64,000 nt of DNA from Nitrosomonadales bacterium (lineage in GTDB: Bacteria > Pseudomonadota > Gammaproteobacteria > Burkholderiales > Gallionellaceae). The position numbers were made by a program, and so were the translations under genes. The stretch is taken from positions 2,108,001 through 2,172,000 of the forward strand of contig JADJWO010000001.1 of the NCBI GenBank assembly GCA_016716325.1. The letters are read 5' to 3'. The notes under the pieces are model-generated. The model had not been told where the DNA came from. It saw only the letters and a list, made by a program, of their open reading frames with translations, and did no database searches. Below are positions 34,833 through 43,286 of the stretch, piece after piece (position 1 is the stretch's first letter; each line of letters starts with the position of its first letter).

Positions 34833-35138
34833 ATGGCTAAGATGGCAGTGATTAACCGTGAGCAGAAGCGCCGTGACACCGTGAAAAGGTTTGCGGCCAA
34901 GCGCGCAGAGTTAATGGCAACGATTACCAATATGGCGCTCAGCACTGAGGAGCGCGCTGCTGCGCGTCAGAAACTGCAGGCGTTGCCCCGCGATGCAAGC
35001 CCGGTTCGGCTGCGCAATCGTTGTGCGTTGACTGGTCGTCCGCGTGGCACTTTCAGGAAGTTTGGTTTGGGGCGTATCAAGGTGCGTGAATTCGCGATGC
35101 GCGGTGAGATTCCCGGCGTCGTTAAGGCCAGCTGGTAG
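34833..35138 (+). CDS. rpsN: 30S ribosomal protein S14 (zinc-free form)
   Basis: A 101-residue head protein of the long, zinc-independent class: the usual CxxC pairs of short S14 are absent. LPRDASPVRLRNRCALTGRP and the C-terminal GRIKVREFAMRGEIPG are diagnostic. The short zinc-binding paralogue that some bacteria use under zinc limitation is not in the window. Confidence 0.96.
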   Translation: MAKMAVINREQKRRDTVKRFAAKRAELMATITNMALSTEERAAARQKLQALPRDASPVRLRNRCALTGRPRGTFRKFGLGRIKVREFAMRGEIPGVVKASW

Positions 35139-35147
35139 GAGAAATAT

Positions 35148-35546
35148 ATGAGTATGAGTGATCCGATCTCCGACATGTTGACGCGCATTCGCAATGCGCA
35201 GATGGCGGAAAAAACCACGGTGGTGATGCCTTCTTCGAAGTTGAAGGTGGCGATCGCCGAGGTGCTGAAAGACGAAGGCTATGTGGATGGCTTCAGTGTC
35301 ATCAAGGGTGATGGCGGCAAAGCTACGCTGGAAATTGGCTTGAAATATTACAGCGGCCGTCCGGTAATCGAGAACATCCAGCGCGTCAGCCGTCCGGGAC
35401 TGCGTATTTACAAGGGTTCCGAGGATATTCCAAGGGTGATGAACGGTTTGGGTATTGCTATCGTTTCCACTTCCAGGGGTTTGATGACCGACCGCAAAGC
35501 ACGTGCCAATGGTATTGGCGGTGAAGTGCTGTGCGTAGTCGCGTAG
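35148..35546 (+). CDS. rpsH: 30S ribosomal protein S8
   Basis: A 132-residue central-domain protein and the translational repressor of the spc operon in E. coli. MSDPISDMLTRIRNAQMAEK and the C-terminal IVSTSRGLMTDRKARANGIG are hallmarks. AGGAG lies six bases before the ATG at 35148; a second ATG two codons later would give the commoner N-terminus. Confidence 0.96.
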   Translation: MSMSDPISDMLTRIRNAQMAEKTTVVMPSSKLKVAIAEVLKDEGYVDGFSVIKGDGGKATLEIGLKYYSGRPVIENIQRVSRPGLRIYKGSEDIPRVMNGLGIAIVSTSRGLMTDRKARANGIGGEVLCVVA

Positions 35547-35556
35547 TGAGGTAGAT

Positions 35557-36090
35557 ATGTCTAGAGTTGCCAAGAATCCTGTTGTGGTGCCGAGCGGTGT
35601 TGAGGTTGCGGTGGCTGCGAATGAAATTTCGGTGAAGGGGCCGCTGGGTACCCTCAAGCAGGCATTGTCGGACGATGTGAGCGTGGTGCGCGAGGGCGAT
35701 AGTCTGTTGTGCAAGGCGCAGAACGATTCCGCTCAGGCTGGCGCGATGTCCGGTACGGTCCGCGCATTGCTGGCCAATATGGTTGAAGGTGTCAGCAAGG
35801 GCTTTGAACGCAAGCTGACGCTGGTCGGCGTGGGCTATCGTGCTCAGGCAGCCGGCGACACCCTGAACCTGACCTTGGGTTTTTCCCATCCGGTTTCTTA
35901 CAAGATGCCGAGCGGTATCAAGGTCGAAACTCCGACGCAAACCGAGATCGTGTTGAAGGGTGCCGACAAGCAGCGTATCGGACAAGTCGCCGCTGAAATC
36001 CGTGCTTTCCGTGAACCTGAGCCATACAAGGGCAAAGGTGTGCGCTATAGCGACGAAGTGGTGATCCTGAAAGAAACCAAGAAGAAATAA
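35557..36090 (+). CDS. rplF: 50S ribosomal protein L6
   Basis: A 177-residue protein at the base of the L7/L12 stalk, made of two similar domains. MSRVAKNPVVVPSGVEV begins it, and the C-terminal domain has the typical ADKQRIGQVAAEIRAFREPE followed by PYKGKGVRY. GAGGTAG precedes the ATG. It is normal in length and position within spc. Confidence 0.97.
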   Translation: MSRVAKNPVVVPSGVEVAVAANEISVKGPLGTLKQALSDDVSVVREGDSLLCKAQNDSAQAGAMSGTVRALLANMVEGVSKGFERKLTLVGVGYRAQAAGDTLNLTLGFSHPVSYKMPSGIKVETPTQTEIVLKGADKQRIGQVAAEIRAFREPEPYKGKGVRYSDEVVILKETKKK

Positions 36091-36101
36091 TTGAGGCGGA
36101 T

Positions 36102-36458
36102 ATGTTGAACAAGAAAGAATCACGTCAGCGCAGGGCACGCAAAACCCGTGCACGCATTGCTGAGAAGAAAACAGTACGTCTGGCTGTTCACCGTACTAAC
36201 CTGCACATTTATGCCCAAGTATTGTCTGCTTGTGGTTCCAAGGTGCTTGCCAGTGCATCCAGTTTGGAAGCGGATGTTCGCAAGGATCTGGCTAACGGCG
36301 GTAACAAGGCTGCTGCGGTCGTGGTGGGCAAGCGTATCGCTGAAAAGGCCAAGGCAGCGGGCATCACGCAGGTGGCGTTCGACCGTTCCGGTAATCGATA
36401 TCATGGTCGTGTCAAGGCGTTGGCTGAGTCCGCGCGTGAACATGGTCTACAGTTCTGA
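36102..36458 (+). CDS. rplR: 50S ribosomal protein L18
   Basis: A 118-residue 5S rRNA binder with a basic, flexible N-terminus (MLNKKESRQRRARKTRARI) and the conserved C-terminal block GITQVAFDRSGNRYHGRVKA then LAESAREHGLQF. GAGGCG lies before the ATG. It is between rplF and rpsE as in other spc operons. Confidence 0.97.
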   Translation: MLNKKESRQRRARKTRARIAEKKTVRLAVHRTNLHIYAQVLSACGSKVLASASSLEADVRKDLANGGNKAAAVVVGKRIAEKAKAAGITQVAFDRSGNRYHGRVKALAESAREHGLQF

Positions 36459-36471
36459 TTGGAGTTGAGTG

Positions 36472-36993
36472 ATGGCTAAGCCGCAAGGAAAAATGCAGCA
36501 GCAGGAAGAGCGTGATGACGGTCTGATCGAGAAGATGATTTCCGTGAATCGCGTCACCAAGGTAGTCAAGGGTGGGCGCATCATGGGATTTGCCGCGTTG
36601 ACGGTTGTCGGAGATGGCGATGGGCGAGTAGCCATGGGCAAAGGCAAATCCAAGGAAGTGCCGGTTGCCGTACAAAAGGCAATGGACGAGGCGCGTCGCA
36701 ATCTGATCAAGGTCAGCCTGAAGAATGGCACACTGCATCATACGGTGGTCGGTAAGCACGGTGCGGCGAAAGTGCTGATGCAGCCGGCATCGGAAGGTAC
36801 TGGCATCATCGCAGGTGGTGCGATGCGTGCGGTATTCGAGGCGGTAGGTGTGCGTGACGTGCTGGCCAAGTGTATTGGTTCCAGCAATCCATACAACGTG
36901 GTGCGTGCCACATTGAACGGTTTGAAAGCGCTGAACGCGCCGTCCGAAATTGCTGCCAAGCGCGGCAAGAGCGTTGATGAGATTATGGGGTAA
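36472..36993 (+). CDS. rpsE: 30S ribosomal protein S5
   Basis: The 173-residue fidelity protein, with the double-stranded RNA-binding fold and the loop VNRVTKVVKGGRIMGFAALT that binds spectinomycin in the 30S head; the loop has no obvious resistance change. A GTG directly precedes the ATG at 36472, but GGAG at 36461-36464 is spaced seven bases from the ATG. The C-terminal NVVRATLNGLKALNAPSEIA is typical. Confidence 0.96.
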   Translation: MAKPQGKMQQQEERDDGLIEKMISVNRVTKVVKGGRIMGFAALTVVGDGDGRVAMGKGKSKEVPVAVQKAMDEARRNLIKVSLKNGTLHHTVVGKHGAAKVLMQPASEGTGIIAGGAMRAVFEAVGVRDVLAKCIGSSNPYNVVRATLNGLKALNAPSEIAAKRGKSVDEIMG

Positions 36994-36996
36994 GAC

Positions 36997-37182
36997 ATGA
37001 CACAAGCCAAAACAATCAAAGTGACGCAGATCAAGAGCCTGATTGGCGCCAAGCAATCGCATCGCGATACCATTCGCGGTTTGGGTCTGCGCCGCATCAA
37101 CCATACCGTGCAACTGGAAGATACTCCTTGCGTGCGCGGCATGATCAACAAAGTGTTTTACTTGGTCAAGTGCGAGGCATAA
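36997..37182 (+). CDS. rpmD: 50S ribosomal protein L30
   Basis: A 61-residue protein with the L30 core IKVTQIKSLIGAKQSHRDTI followed by RGLGLRRINHTVQLEDTP. It starts three bases after rpsE and ends three bases before rplO, so translation is probably coupled. Length matches other proteobacteria (about 59-61 residues). Confidence 0.96.
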   Translation: MTQAKTIKVTQIKSLIGAKQSHRDTIRGLGLRRINHTVQLEDTPCVRGMINKVFYLVKCEA

Positions 37183-37185
37183 CAG

Positions 37186-37620
37186 ATGCAACTCAATAAT
37201 ATTCAAGCTGCACAAGGCGCAAAGCATGCTAAACGCCGTGTCGGACGCGGAATTGGTTCCGGCCTGGGCAAAACTGCTGGTCGTGGCCATAAGGGGCAAA
37301 AATCCCGTGCGGGCGGTTTTCATAAGGTCGGATTCGAGGGCGGTCAGATGCCGTTGCAACGTCGTTTGCCGAAGCGCGGCTTTATTTCACTGACGCGCAA
37401 CGATACTGCGCAAGTGCGTTTATCGGATTTGCAAAGGATGCCTGTCGATAGTATTGACCTGCTCGCACTCAAGCAGGCAGGCGTGGTTCACGCTACCGCA
37501 TTGAGTGCGAAAGTGATTCTGTGTGGCGAAATATCCCGTGCGGTCAAGTTGCAGGGAGTGCTGGCGACCAAGGGCGCGCGCGCGGCAATCGAAGCCGCTG
37601 GCGGCAGTTTTGCGGAATAA
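37186..37620 (+). CDS. rplO: 50S ribosomal protein L15
   Basis: A 144-residue late-assembly protein. The Gly-rich N-terminal arm RVGRGIGSGLGKTAGRGHKG followed by QKSRAGG threads through 23S rRNA, and GQMPLQRRLPKRGF is conserved. It is followed after nine bases by secY, the usual coupling of ribosome and translocon genes. Confidence 0.97.
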   Translation: MQLNNIQAAQGAKHAKRRVGRGIGSGLGKTAGRGHKGQKSRAGGFHKVGFEGGQMPLQRRLPKRGFISLTRNDTAQVRLSDLQRMPVDSIDLLALKQAGVVHATALSAKVILCGEISRAVKLQGVLATKGARAAIEAAGGSFAE

Positions 37621-37629
37621 GGTCGGTAC

Positions 37630-38946
37630 GTGAGTACAGCTGTTAGGGGTGTTGCAAAGGGCAAGTATGGCGATTTGAGTCAGCGCCTGTGGTTCTTGCT
37701 GGGCGCGCTGATTGTGTTTCGAATCGGCGCGCATATCCCGGTTCCGGGAATCGATCCGGTTGTGTTGGCAGATTTGTTTAAGCGGCAATCAAGCGGTATC
37801 CTGGGGATGTTCAATATGTTCTCGGGGGGGGCGCTGGAACGCTTCACGATTTTTGCGCTTGGTATCATGCCTTACATTTCGGCATCGATCATCATGCAGT
37901 TGGCGGCGATTGCCGTTCCGCATCTTGAGCAGTTGAAGAAGGAAGGCGAGGCAGGGCGTCGTAAAATCACTCAATATACGCGGTATGGGACATTGGCTCT
38001 TGCCTTGTTCCAAGCATTCGGTATATCGGTCGCCTTGCAATCTCAGCCGGGGTTGGTGCCGAATCCGGGCGCAATGTTCCAGTTGACTTCCGTGATTACC
38101 TTGGTGACAGGGACGATGTTTTTGATGTGGCTGGGTGAGCAGATTACTGAGCGCGGTTTGGGCAATGGTATTTCGTTGATTATTTTTGCCGGCATTGCTG
38201 CGGGCTTGCCGAGTGCAATCGGCGGCACACTGGAACTTGCACGTACTGGTGCGTTTTCGATACCTCTGGTGTTGTTCCTGCTGGTCGGTTCGGTCGCGGT
38301 TACGGCACTGGTTGTGTTTGTCGAACGTGGTCAGCGCAAGATATTGGTGAACTATGCCAAACGTCAGGTGGGTAATAAGGTGTATGGCGGACAAAGTTCG
38401 CATTTGCCGTTGAAGTTGAATATGGCTGGTGTGATTCCGCCGATTTTTGCTTCCAGTATCATCCTGTTCCCGGCGACGATCGCGGGATGGTTTGGCAGCG
38501 GAGATGGAATGAGTTGGCTGAAAGATGTTAGCGAGAAACTGTCGCCTGGTCAGCCGATTTATGTGATGGTGTATGCCGCAGCAATTGTGTTTTTCTGTTT
38601 TTTCTATACGGCGTTGGTGTTTAGCCCGAAGGAAACAGCTGATAACCTGAAGAAGAGCGGGGCATTTTTGCCCGGTATTCGTCCCGGCGAACAGACTGCG
38701 AAGTACATCGAGAAAATAATGTTGCGCTTGACGATGGTTGGCGCGGTGTATGTCACCCTGGTTTGCTTGTTGCCGGAGTTTCTGGTGGTGAAATGGAACG
38801 TGCCATTCTATTTCGGCGGCACATCGCTGTTGATTCTGGTGGTGGTCACGATGGACTTTATGGCGCAAGTGCAGTCCTATCTGATGACGCATCAGTATGA
38901 GAACTTGCTGAAAAAGGCCAACTTTAAAGGCGGGCTAGCACGCTAA
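37630..38946 (+). CDS. secY: preprotein translocase subunit SecY
   Basis: The 438-residue channel-forming membrane protein with ten predicted helices. Landmarks are FRIGAHIPVPGIDP in helix 1, the plug region GGALERFTIFALGIMPYISA, and the cytoplasmic loop VFVERGQRKILVNYAKRQVG with LPLKLNMAGVIPPIFASSI after it. The start is GTG at 37630. It works with SecE at 12152 and is the last large gene of spc. The stop overlaps the infA start by one base. Confidence 0.97.
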   Translation: MSTAVRGVAKGKYGDLSQRLWFLLGALIVFRIGAHIPVPGIDPVVLADLFKRQSSGILGMFNMFSGGALERFTIFALGIMPYISASIIMQLAAIAVPHLEQLKKEGEAGRRKITQYTRYGTLALALFQAFGISVALQSQPGLVPNPGAMFQLTSVITLVTGTMFLMWLGEQITERGLGNGISLIIFAGIAAGLPSAIGGTLELARTGAFSIPLVLFLLVGSVAVTALVVFVERGQRKILVNYAKRQVGNKVYGGQSSHLPLKLNMAGVIPPIFASSIILFPATIAGWFGSGDGMSWLKDVSEKLSPGQPIYVMVYAAAIVFFCFFYTALVFSPKETADNLKKSGAFLPGIRPGEQTAKYIEKIMLRLTMVGAVYVTLVCLLPEFLVVKWNVPFYFGGTSLLILVVVTMDFMAQVQSYLMTHQYENLLKKANFKGGLAR

Positions 38947-39164
38947 TGGCTAAAGAAGAGGTAATTCAGCTGCAAGGTGAGATTGAGGAGTCGTTGCCCA
39001 ATGCCACCTTCCGAATCAAGCTGGAAAACGGCCATGTGGTATTGGGCCATATTTCGGGAAAGATGCGCATGCACTACATACGTATTTTGCCGGGCGACAA
39101 GGTGACTGTGGAGTTGACTCCATATGATTTGAGCAGGGCACGGATTGTGTTCCGCGCCAAATAG
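38946..39164 (+). CDS. infA: translation initiation factor IF-1
   Basis: A 72-residue OB-fold factor that occupies the 30S A site during initiation. AKEEVIQLQGEIEESLPNAT, then FRIKLENGHVVLGHISGKMR and the C-terminal YDLSRARIVFRAK, are nearly universal. It overlaps the secY stop by one base. In betaproteobacteria infA sits here between secY and rpmJ; in E. coli it lies elsewhere. Confidence 0.97.
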   Translation: MAKEEVIQLQGEIEESLPNATFRIKLENGHVVLGHISGKMRMHYIRILPGDKVTVELTPYDLSRARIVFRAK

Positions 39165-39186
39165 TTGAGTAAGCAAGGAGAAGCAA

Positions 39187-39300
39187 ATGAGAGTTCAGGC
39201 GTCAGTAAAGAAGATTTGCCGTAACTGCAAGATCGTTATTCGCAACCGCGTGGTGCGTGTTATTTGCAAAGAGCCACGCCACAAGCAACGCCAAGGCTAA
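39187..39300 (+). CDS. rpmJ: 50S ribosomal protein L36 (zinc-binding form)
   Basis: A 37-residue protein translated from ATG at 39187 after AAGGAGAAG. It reads MRVQASVKKICRNCKIV and ends CKEPRHKQRQG. Three cysteines and one histidine (CxxC, C, H) make this the zinc-ribbon C+ form. The gene is short and easily missed. It ends exactly at the base before the alpha operon -35 box. Confidence 0.95.
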   Translation: MRVQASVKKICRNCKIVIRNRVVRVICKEPRHKQRQG

Positions 39301-39330
39301 TTGAATAGAATTGGCTGCGGGTGTTATAAT
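39301..39330 (+). promoter_or_regulatory. alpha operon promoter upstream of rpsM
   Basis: TTGAAT (39301-39306) and a perfect TATAAT (39325-39330) are 18 bases apart, 29 bases before the rpsM ATG. It lies directly behind the rpmJ stop codon. Unlike the promoters before tRNA-Tyr, rpsJ and rplN, the discriminator here is AT-rich (TTTCG). Confidence 0.72.
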
Positions 39331-39358
39331 TTTCGTTTCTCAAAGATAGGGTAACTGC

Positions 39359-39724
39359 ATGGCACGTATTGCAGGGGTAAATATCCCCAACCACCAACAC
39401 GCCGTGATTGCTTTGACTGCAATCTACGGTATCGGTCGTACACGTTCGCAAGAGATCTGCGTATCGGCAGGGGTGAACGCATCCACCAAGATGAAAGACT
39501 TGACGGATGCGGAAGTGGAAAAGCTGCGCGAACAAGTCGCCAAATTTACGGTTGAAGGCGACTTGCGCCGCGAAGTGACGATGAGCATCAAGCGACTGAT
39601 GGATCTTGGTTGCTATCGAGGCACTCGCCACCGCCGCGGCTTGCCGTGTCGCGGTCAGCGTACTCGCACCAACGCACGTACCCGCAAGGGGCCGCGCAAG
39701 GCGATCGCCGGCGCCAAGAAGTAA
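39359..39724 (+). CDS. rpsM: 30S ribosomal protein S13
   Basis: A 121-residue head protein that contacts the P-site tRNA through its basic tail. ARIAGVNIPNHQHAVIALTA and the C-terminal RGLPCRGQRTRTNARTRKGP are hallmarks. It opens the alpha operon rpsM-rpsK-rpsD-rpoA-rplQ. The leader is only about 20-25 bases, so the long pseudoknot that S4 binds in E. coli does not fit upstream of it. Confidence 0.97.
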   Translation: MARIAGVNIPNHQHAVIALTAIYGIGRTRSQEICVSAGVNASTKMKDLTDAEVEKLREQVAKFTVEGDLRREVTMSIKRLMDLGCYRGTRHRRGLPCRGQRTRTNARTRKGPRKAIAGAKK

Positions 39725-39753
39725 GTTTGCTATAACGCACAGAGGATCAAATC

Positions 39754-40146
39754 ATGGCTAAGCCAAGTAGCACGAAAGTGCGCAAGAAAGTCAAGAAGAA
39801 CGTAGCCGAGGGTGTCGCTCATGTTCATGCTTCTTTCAACAACACCATCATTACCATCACCGACCGCCAAGGCAATGCATTGGCATGGTCTACCAGTGGT
39901 GCGCAAGGATTCAAGGGCTCGCGCAAGAGTACGCCGTTTGCCGCGCAGGTTGCTGCTGAAGTTGTCGGAAAATCTGCCCAAGAATGCGGTGTAAAGAATC
40001 TTGAAGTGCGTATCAAGGGCCCTGGTCCGGGACGCGAATCCGCAGTGCGTGCGTTGAACGCCGCTGGTTTTAAGATCACCAGCATTTCTGATATTACGCC
40101 GGTGCCTCACAACGGTTGTCGTCCGCCTAAGAAGCGCCGTATCTAA
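39754..40146 (+). CDS. rpsK: 30S ribosomal protein S11
   Basis: A 130-residue platform protein near the anti-Shine-Dalgarno region. HASFNNTIITITDRQGNALA, with the WSTSGAQGFKGSRKSTPFAA block and the C-terminal DITPVPHNGCRPPKKRRI, is diagnostic. AGAGGA precedes the ATG. It is followed by rpsD after 18 bases. Confidence 0.97.
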   Translation: MAKPSSTKVRKKVKKNVAEGVAHVHASFNNTIITITDRQGNALAWSTSGAQGFKGSRKSTPFAAQVAAEVVGKSAQECGVKNLEVRIKGPGPGRESAVRALNAAGFKITSISDITPVPHNGCRPPKKRRI

Positions 40147-40164
40147 AACAATTAGGAGTCGATC

Positions 40165-40794
40165 TTGGCTAGAAATCTCGATGCAAAGTGCCGTAAGTGC
40201 CGCCGCGAAGGCGAAAAGCTGTTTTTGAAAGGTGAGAAGTGTTTCACTGACAAATGCGCGGTTGAGCGCAGGGCTTACGCACCCGGTCAACACGGGCAGA
40301 AGAAAAACACACGACTGTCCGAGTATGGTGGTCAATTGCGTGAAAAGCAAAAAGTCCGTCGTATTTATGGCGTTCTGGAAAGACAGTTCCGTCTGGCCTA
40401 CAAGGCGGCTGAGAGCCAGCGCGGTATTACCGGTGAGAACCTGTTGCAGAACCTGGAGTCGCGTCTGGACAACGTCACTTACCGTATGGGCTTTGGTGCA
40501 TCGCGTGCCGAAGCGCGGCAAGTCGTGCGCCACAACGGTTTGTTGGTGAACGGCAAGCGCGTGAACATTCCTTCCTATCAAGTGCGTCCTGGAGACGTAG
40601 TTGAGGTTGCCGAAAAATCCAAGGCACAACTGCGCATCAAGGCGGCGCTGGCAGCTGCCGAGCAGCGCGGTTTCCCGGAATGGATCGAGATGGACACCAA
40701 GGCGTTGAAGGGTACATACAAGGCCAAGCCGCAACGTGCTGAACTGCCCGCAACCATCAACGAGCATCTCGTGGTTGAGTTGTATTCCAAGTAA
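40165..40794 (+). CDS. rpsD: 30S ribosomal protein S4 (zinc-binding form)
   Basis: The 209-residue 16S rRNA assembly initiator and, in enterobacteria, repressor of the alpha operon. Cysteines in CRKC and CFTDKC near the N-terminus form the zinc knuckle of C+ S4 proteins. The S4 RNA-binding domain reads SRLDNVTYRMGFGASRAEAR. The start is TTG at 40165, seven bases after AGGAG; no ATG fits, and TTG gives the canonical ARNLDAKC start. Such a weak start codon may be part of dosage control. Confidence 0.95.
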   Translation: MARNLDAKCRKCRREGEKLFLKGEKCFTDKCAVERRAYAPGQHGQKKNTRLSEYGGQLREKQKVRRIYGVLERQFRLAYKAAESQRGITGENLLQNLESRLDNVTYRMGFGASRAEARQVVRHNGLLVNGKRVNIPSYQVRPGDVVEVAEKSKAQLRIKAALAAAEQRGFPEWIEMDTKALKGTYKAKPQRAELPATINEHLVVELYSK

Positions 40795-40811
40795 TCCACG
40801 CGGAGTAGCAT

Positions 40812-41780
40812 ATGCCCAAGAACGAATTTTTGAAGCCACGCATCATTGATGTGCAAAAGATCTCCGACACCCAAGCCAAGGTGGTGATGGAGCCTTTCGA
40901 GCGTGGCTATGGTCACACGCTTGGTAATGCATTGCGTCGTATCCTGTTGTCATCCATGGCTGGCGCTGCTCCAACCGAGGTGAAGATCGCCGGTGTGTTG
41001 CATGAGTACGCGACCATCGACGGCGTGCAGGAAGATGTCGTGGATATCCTGCTGAACCTGAAAGGTGTAGTACTGCGTCTTCACAACATGAATGAGGTTG
41101 TCCTGACCCTGAAGAAGGATGGGGCGGGCGTGGTGACTGCGTCGGATATCAGCGGCAATGCGGATGTCGAGGTGGTCAACCCGGATCACGTGATTGCGCA
41201 CCTGACTGACGGCGGCAAGCTGGACATGCAGATCAAAGTGGAGCAAGGGCGTGGTTATGTGTCTTCCATTTCCCGCCAGGCGCCGAACGAAACACGCGCA
41301 GTCGGTCATATCGCACTGGACGCATCTTTCAGCCCGGTCAGCCGAGTCAGTTATGCTGTCGAAAGCGCGCGCGTCGAACAGCGTACCGACCTTGATAAGC
41401 TGGTGATGCACATCGAAACCAACGGTGCGATTGATCCGGAACAGGCAATCCGCAATGCTGCGCGCATTCTGGTTGACCAATTCTCCGTGTTTGCTGCACT
41501 GGAAGGGACTGAGCCTGTCGTTGAAAAGGTACAGGCGCCGAAAGTCGATCCGATTCTGTTGCGTCCGGTGGATGATCTGGAACTGACACCACGTTCCTCC
41601 AACTGCCTCAAGGCGCAGAGCATCCATTACATCGGTGACCTGATTCAGCACACCGAGAATGACTTGTTGCGAACCCCGAATCTTGGTCGCAAGTCCTTGA
41701 ATGAAATCAAACAGGTTCTTGCCGAGCACAATTTGTCGCTTGGTATGAAACTGGAAAACTGGCCTGTCGCTTCCGTTTGA
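40812..41780 (+). CDS. rpoA: RNA polymerase subunit alpha
   Basis: The 322-residue assembly subunit. The N-terminal dimerisation domain contains VVMEPFERGYGHTLGNALRR and AVGHIALDASFSPVSRVSYA. After a linker near residue 235, the C-terminal domain has LELTPRSSNCLKAQSIHYIG and RTPNLGRKSLNEIKQVL, the surface that binds UP elements and activators. It lies 18 bases after rpsD, and its length is close to the E. coli protein (329). Confidence 0.98.
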   Translation: MPKNEFLKPRIIDVQKISDTQAKVVMEPFERGYGHTLGNALRRILLSSMAGAAPTEVKIAGVLHEYATIDGVQEDVVDILLNLKGVVLRLHNMNEVVLTLKKDGAGVVTASDISGNADVEVVNPDHVIAHLTDGGKLDMQIKVEQGRGYVSSISRQAPNETRAVGHIALDASFSPVSRVSYAVESARVEQRTDLDKLVMHIETNGAIDPEQAIRNAARILVDQFSVFAALEGTEPVVEKVQAPKVDPILLRPVDDLELTPRSSNCLKAQSIHYIGDLIQHTENDLLRTPNLGRKSLNEIKQVLAEHNLSLGMKLENWPVASV

Positions 41781-41819
41781 GGCAGCGCAGCACATAGAAG
41801 AAGTTAAGAGAGGCAAATC

Positions 41820-42206
41820 ATGCGTCACCGTTCAGGTTTAAGAAAACTCAATCGTACCAGCAGCCACCGTCTGGCGATGTTCCGCAATATGACTGTGTCC
41901 CTGTTACGTCACGAAGTCATCAAGACCACCCTGCCCAAGGCCAAGGAGCTACGCCGTGTCGCAGAACCCATCTTGACGCTGGGCAAGACCCCGAGTCTGG
42001 CCAATCGCCGTCTGGCGTTCTCTCGTCTGCGTGATCGCGAAATGGTGACCAAGCTGTTTGATGAACTCGGTCCGCGCTATGCGGCACGTAACGGCGGTTA
42101 CTTGCGCATCCTCAAGTTCGGTTTCCGTCAAGGTGACAACGCGCCGATGGCGTTGATCGAACTGATGGATCGTCCGGCAGAAGCAACAGCCGTGGAAGCC
42201 GAATAG
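41820..42206 (+). CDS. rplQ: 50S ribosomal protein L17
   Basis: A 128-residue protein at the tunnel exit. MRHRSGLRKLNRTSSHRLAM with FRNMTVSLLRHEVIKTTL is diagnostic, and NGGYLRILKFGFRQGDNAPM follows near the C-terminus. It is the final gene of the alpha operon and of the 32-kb machinery block. A perfect palindromic terminator follows 15 bases after the stop. Confidence 0.97.
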   Translation: MRHRSGLRKLNRTSSHRLAMFRNMTVSLLRHEVIKTTLPKAKELRRVAEPILTLGKTPSLANRRLAFSRLRDREMVTKLFDELGPRYAARNGGYLRILKFGFRQGDNAPMALIELMDRPAEATAVEAE

Positions 42207-42221
42207 TTCTGTTTCAAGTTC

Positions 42222-42259
42222 AAACAAAAAGCCGGGATATCCCGGCTTTTTGTTTGATA
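42222..42259 (+). terminator. perfect palindromic terminator after rplQ
   Basis: A 38-bp perfect inverted repeat is centred between 42240 and 42241: the GC core GCCGGGAT/ATCCCGGC is flanked by A-rich and T-rich arms ending CTTTTTGTTTGA. It is symmetrical, so it would also terminate transcription arriving from the other side. It ends about 30 bases before cysK, whose promoter must lie in or just after it. Confidence 0.92.
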
Positions 42260-42289
42260 CACTTTCAAAAAATCAACCGGGAGATCAAC

Positions 42290-43267
42290 ATGCCTAACTG
42301 GTTCGCCGACAACTCGCTATCCGTAGGACGTACCCCGCTGATACGCCTTAATCGCATTACCGACGGTGCGCCCGCTACCGTTCTCGGAAAGATCGAAGGG
42401 CGCAACCCGGCCTATTCTGTCAAATGCCGTATCGGTGCGGCGATGGTCGCCGACGCAGAGCGACGTGGTCTGCTGGATCCGGGCAAGCATATCGTGGAAC
42501 CTACCAGCGGCAACACCGGTATCGCCTTGGCATTCGTTGCGGCGGCGCGCGGTATTCCGCTGACGCTGACCATGCCGGAGACCATGAGCATCGAACGGCG
42601 CAAGCTGCTGGTTGCATTCGGGGCGACCCTGGTATTGACGGAGGGTGCCAAGGGTATGGGGGGCGCCATAGCCAAGGCAGAAGAGATTGCGGCTTCCGAT
42701 CCGAAATATGTACTGTTGCAACAGTTCAAGAATCCTGCCAATCCAGAAATTCATGAAAAGACGACCGGCCCCGAGATATGGAACGATACGAACGGGAAAG
42801 TGGACATCTTCGTTGCGGGCGTGGGTACCGGTGGAACCATTACCGGCGTATCGCGCTATATCAAGAACGTCAAATACAAAAAGATCACCTCTGTTGCGGT
42901 CGAGCCGTCCGCCAGCCCGATCCTTACGCAGCATCGCGCCGGAGAAGCGTTGAAACCCGGCCCGCACAAGATACAGGGCATCGGCGCTGGCTTTGTGCCT
43001 GATACCCTCGACCTGTCCATGGTGGACGAGATCGAGCAAGTGAGCAACGAAGAGGCGGTGCAGTACGCACGTCGTCTTGCGCACGAAGAAGGCATCCTTT
43101 CGGGTATTTCCAGCGGTGCTGCGGTGGCGGCAGCTGTGCGCCATGCCAAGCGTCCCGAGAATTCCGGCAAGACCATCGTAGTCGTGTTACCGGATTCCGG
43201 CGAGCGTTATCTCAGTTCCATCCTGTTCGAGGGCATGTTCGACGAAAAAGGCATTGCGGCGGCCTGA
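42290..43267 (+). CDS. cysK: cysteine synthase A (O-acetylserine sulfhydrylase)
   Basis: The 325-residue PLP enzyme makes cysteine from O-acetylserine and sulfide. The PLP lysine lies in SVKCRIGA near residue 43. The substrate loop EPTSGNTGIALA and the phosphate loop GVGTGGTITGVSRY are intact, and SSGAAVAAAVRHA follows near the C-terminus. Residues such as METMSIERRKLL and the overall sequence are CysK-like rather than CysM-like. The ATG at 42290 follows CGGGAG; further upstream the frame enters the terminator. It is transcribed alone, convergent with arfB. Confidence 0.95.
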   Translation: MPNWFADNSLSVGRTPLIRLNRITDGAPATVLGKIEGRNPAYSVKCRIGAAMVADAERRGLLDPGKHIVEPTSGNTGIALAFVAAARGIPLTLTMPETMSIERRKLLVAFGATLVLTEGAKGMGGAIAKAEEIAASDPKYVLLQQFKNPANPEIHEKTTGPEIWNDTNGKVDIFVAGVGTGGTITGVSRYIKNVKYKKITSVAVEPSASPILTQHRAGEALKPGPHKIQGIGAGFVPDTLDLSMVDEIEQVSNEEAVQYARRLAHEEGILSGISSGAAVAAAVRHAKRPENSGKTIVVVLPDSGERYLSSILFEGMFDEKGIAAA

Positions 43268-43286
43268 TTGGCGAGTGGCGTAGAAG

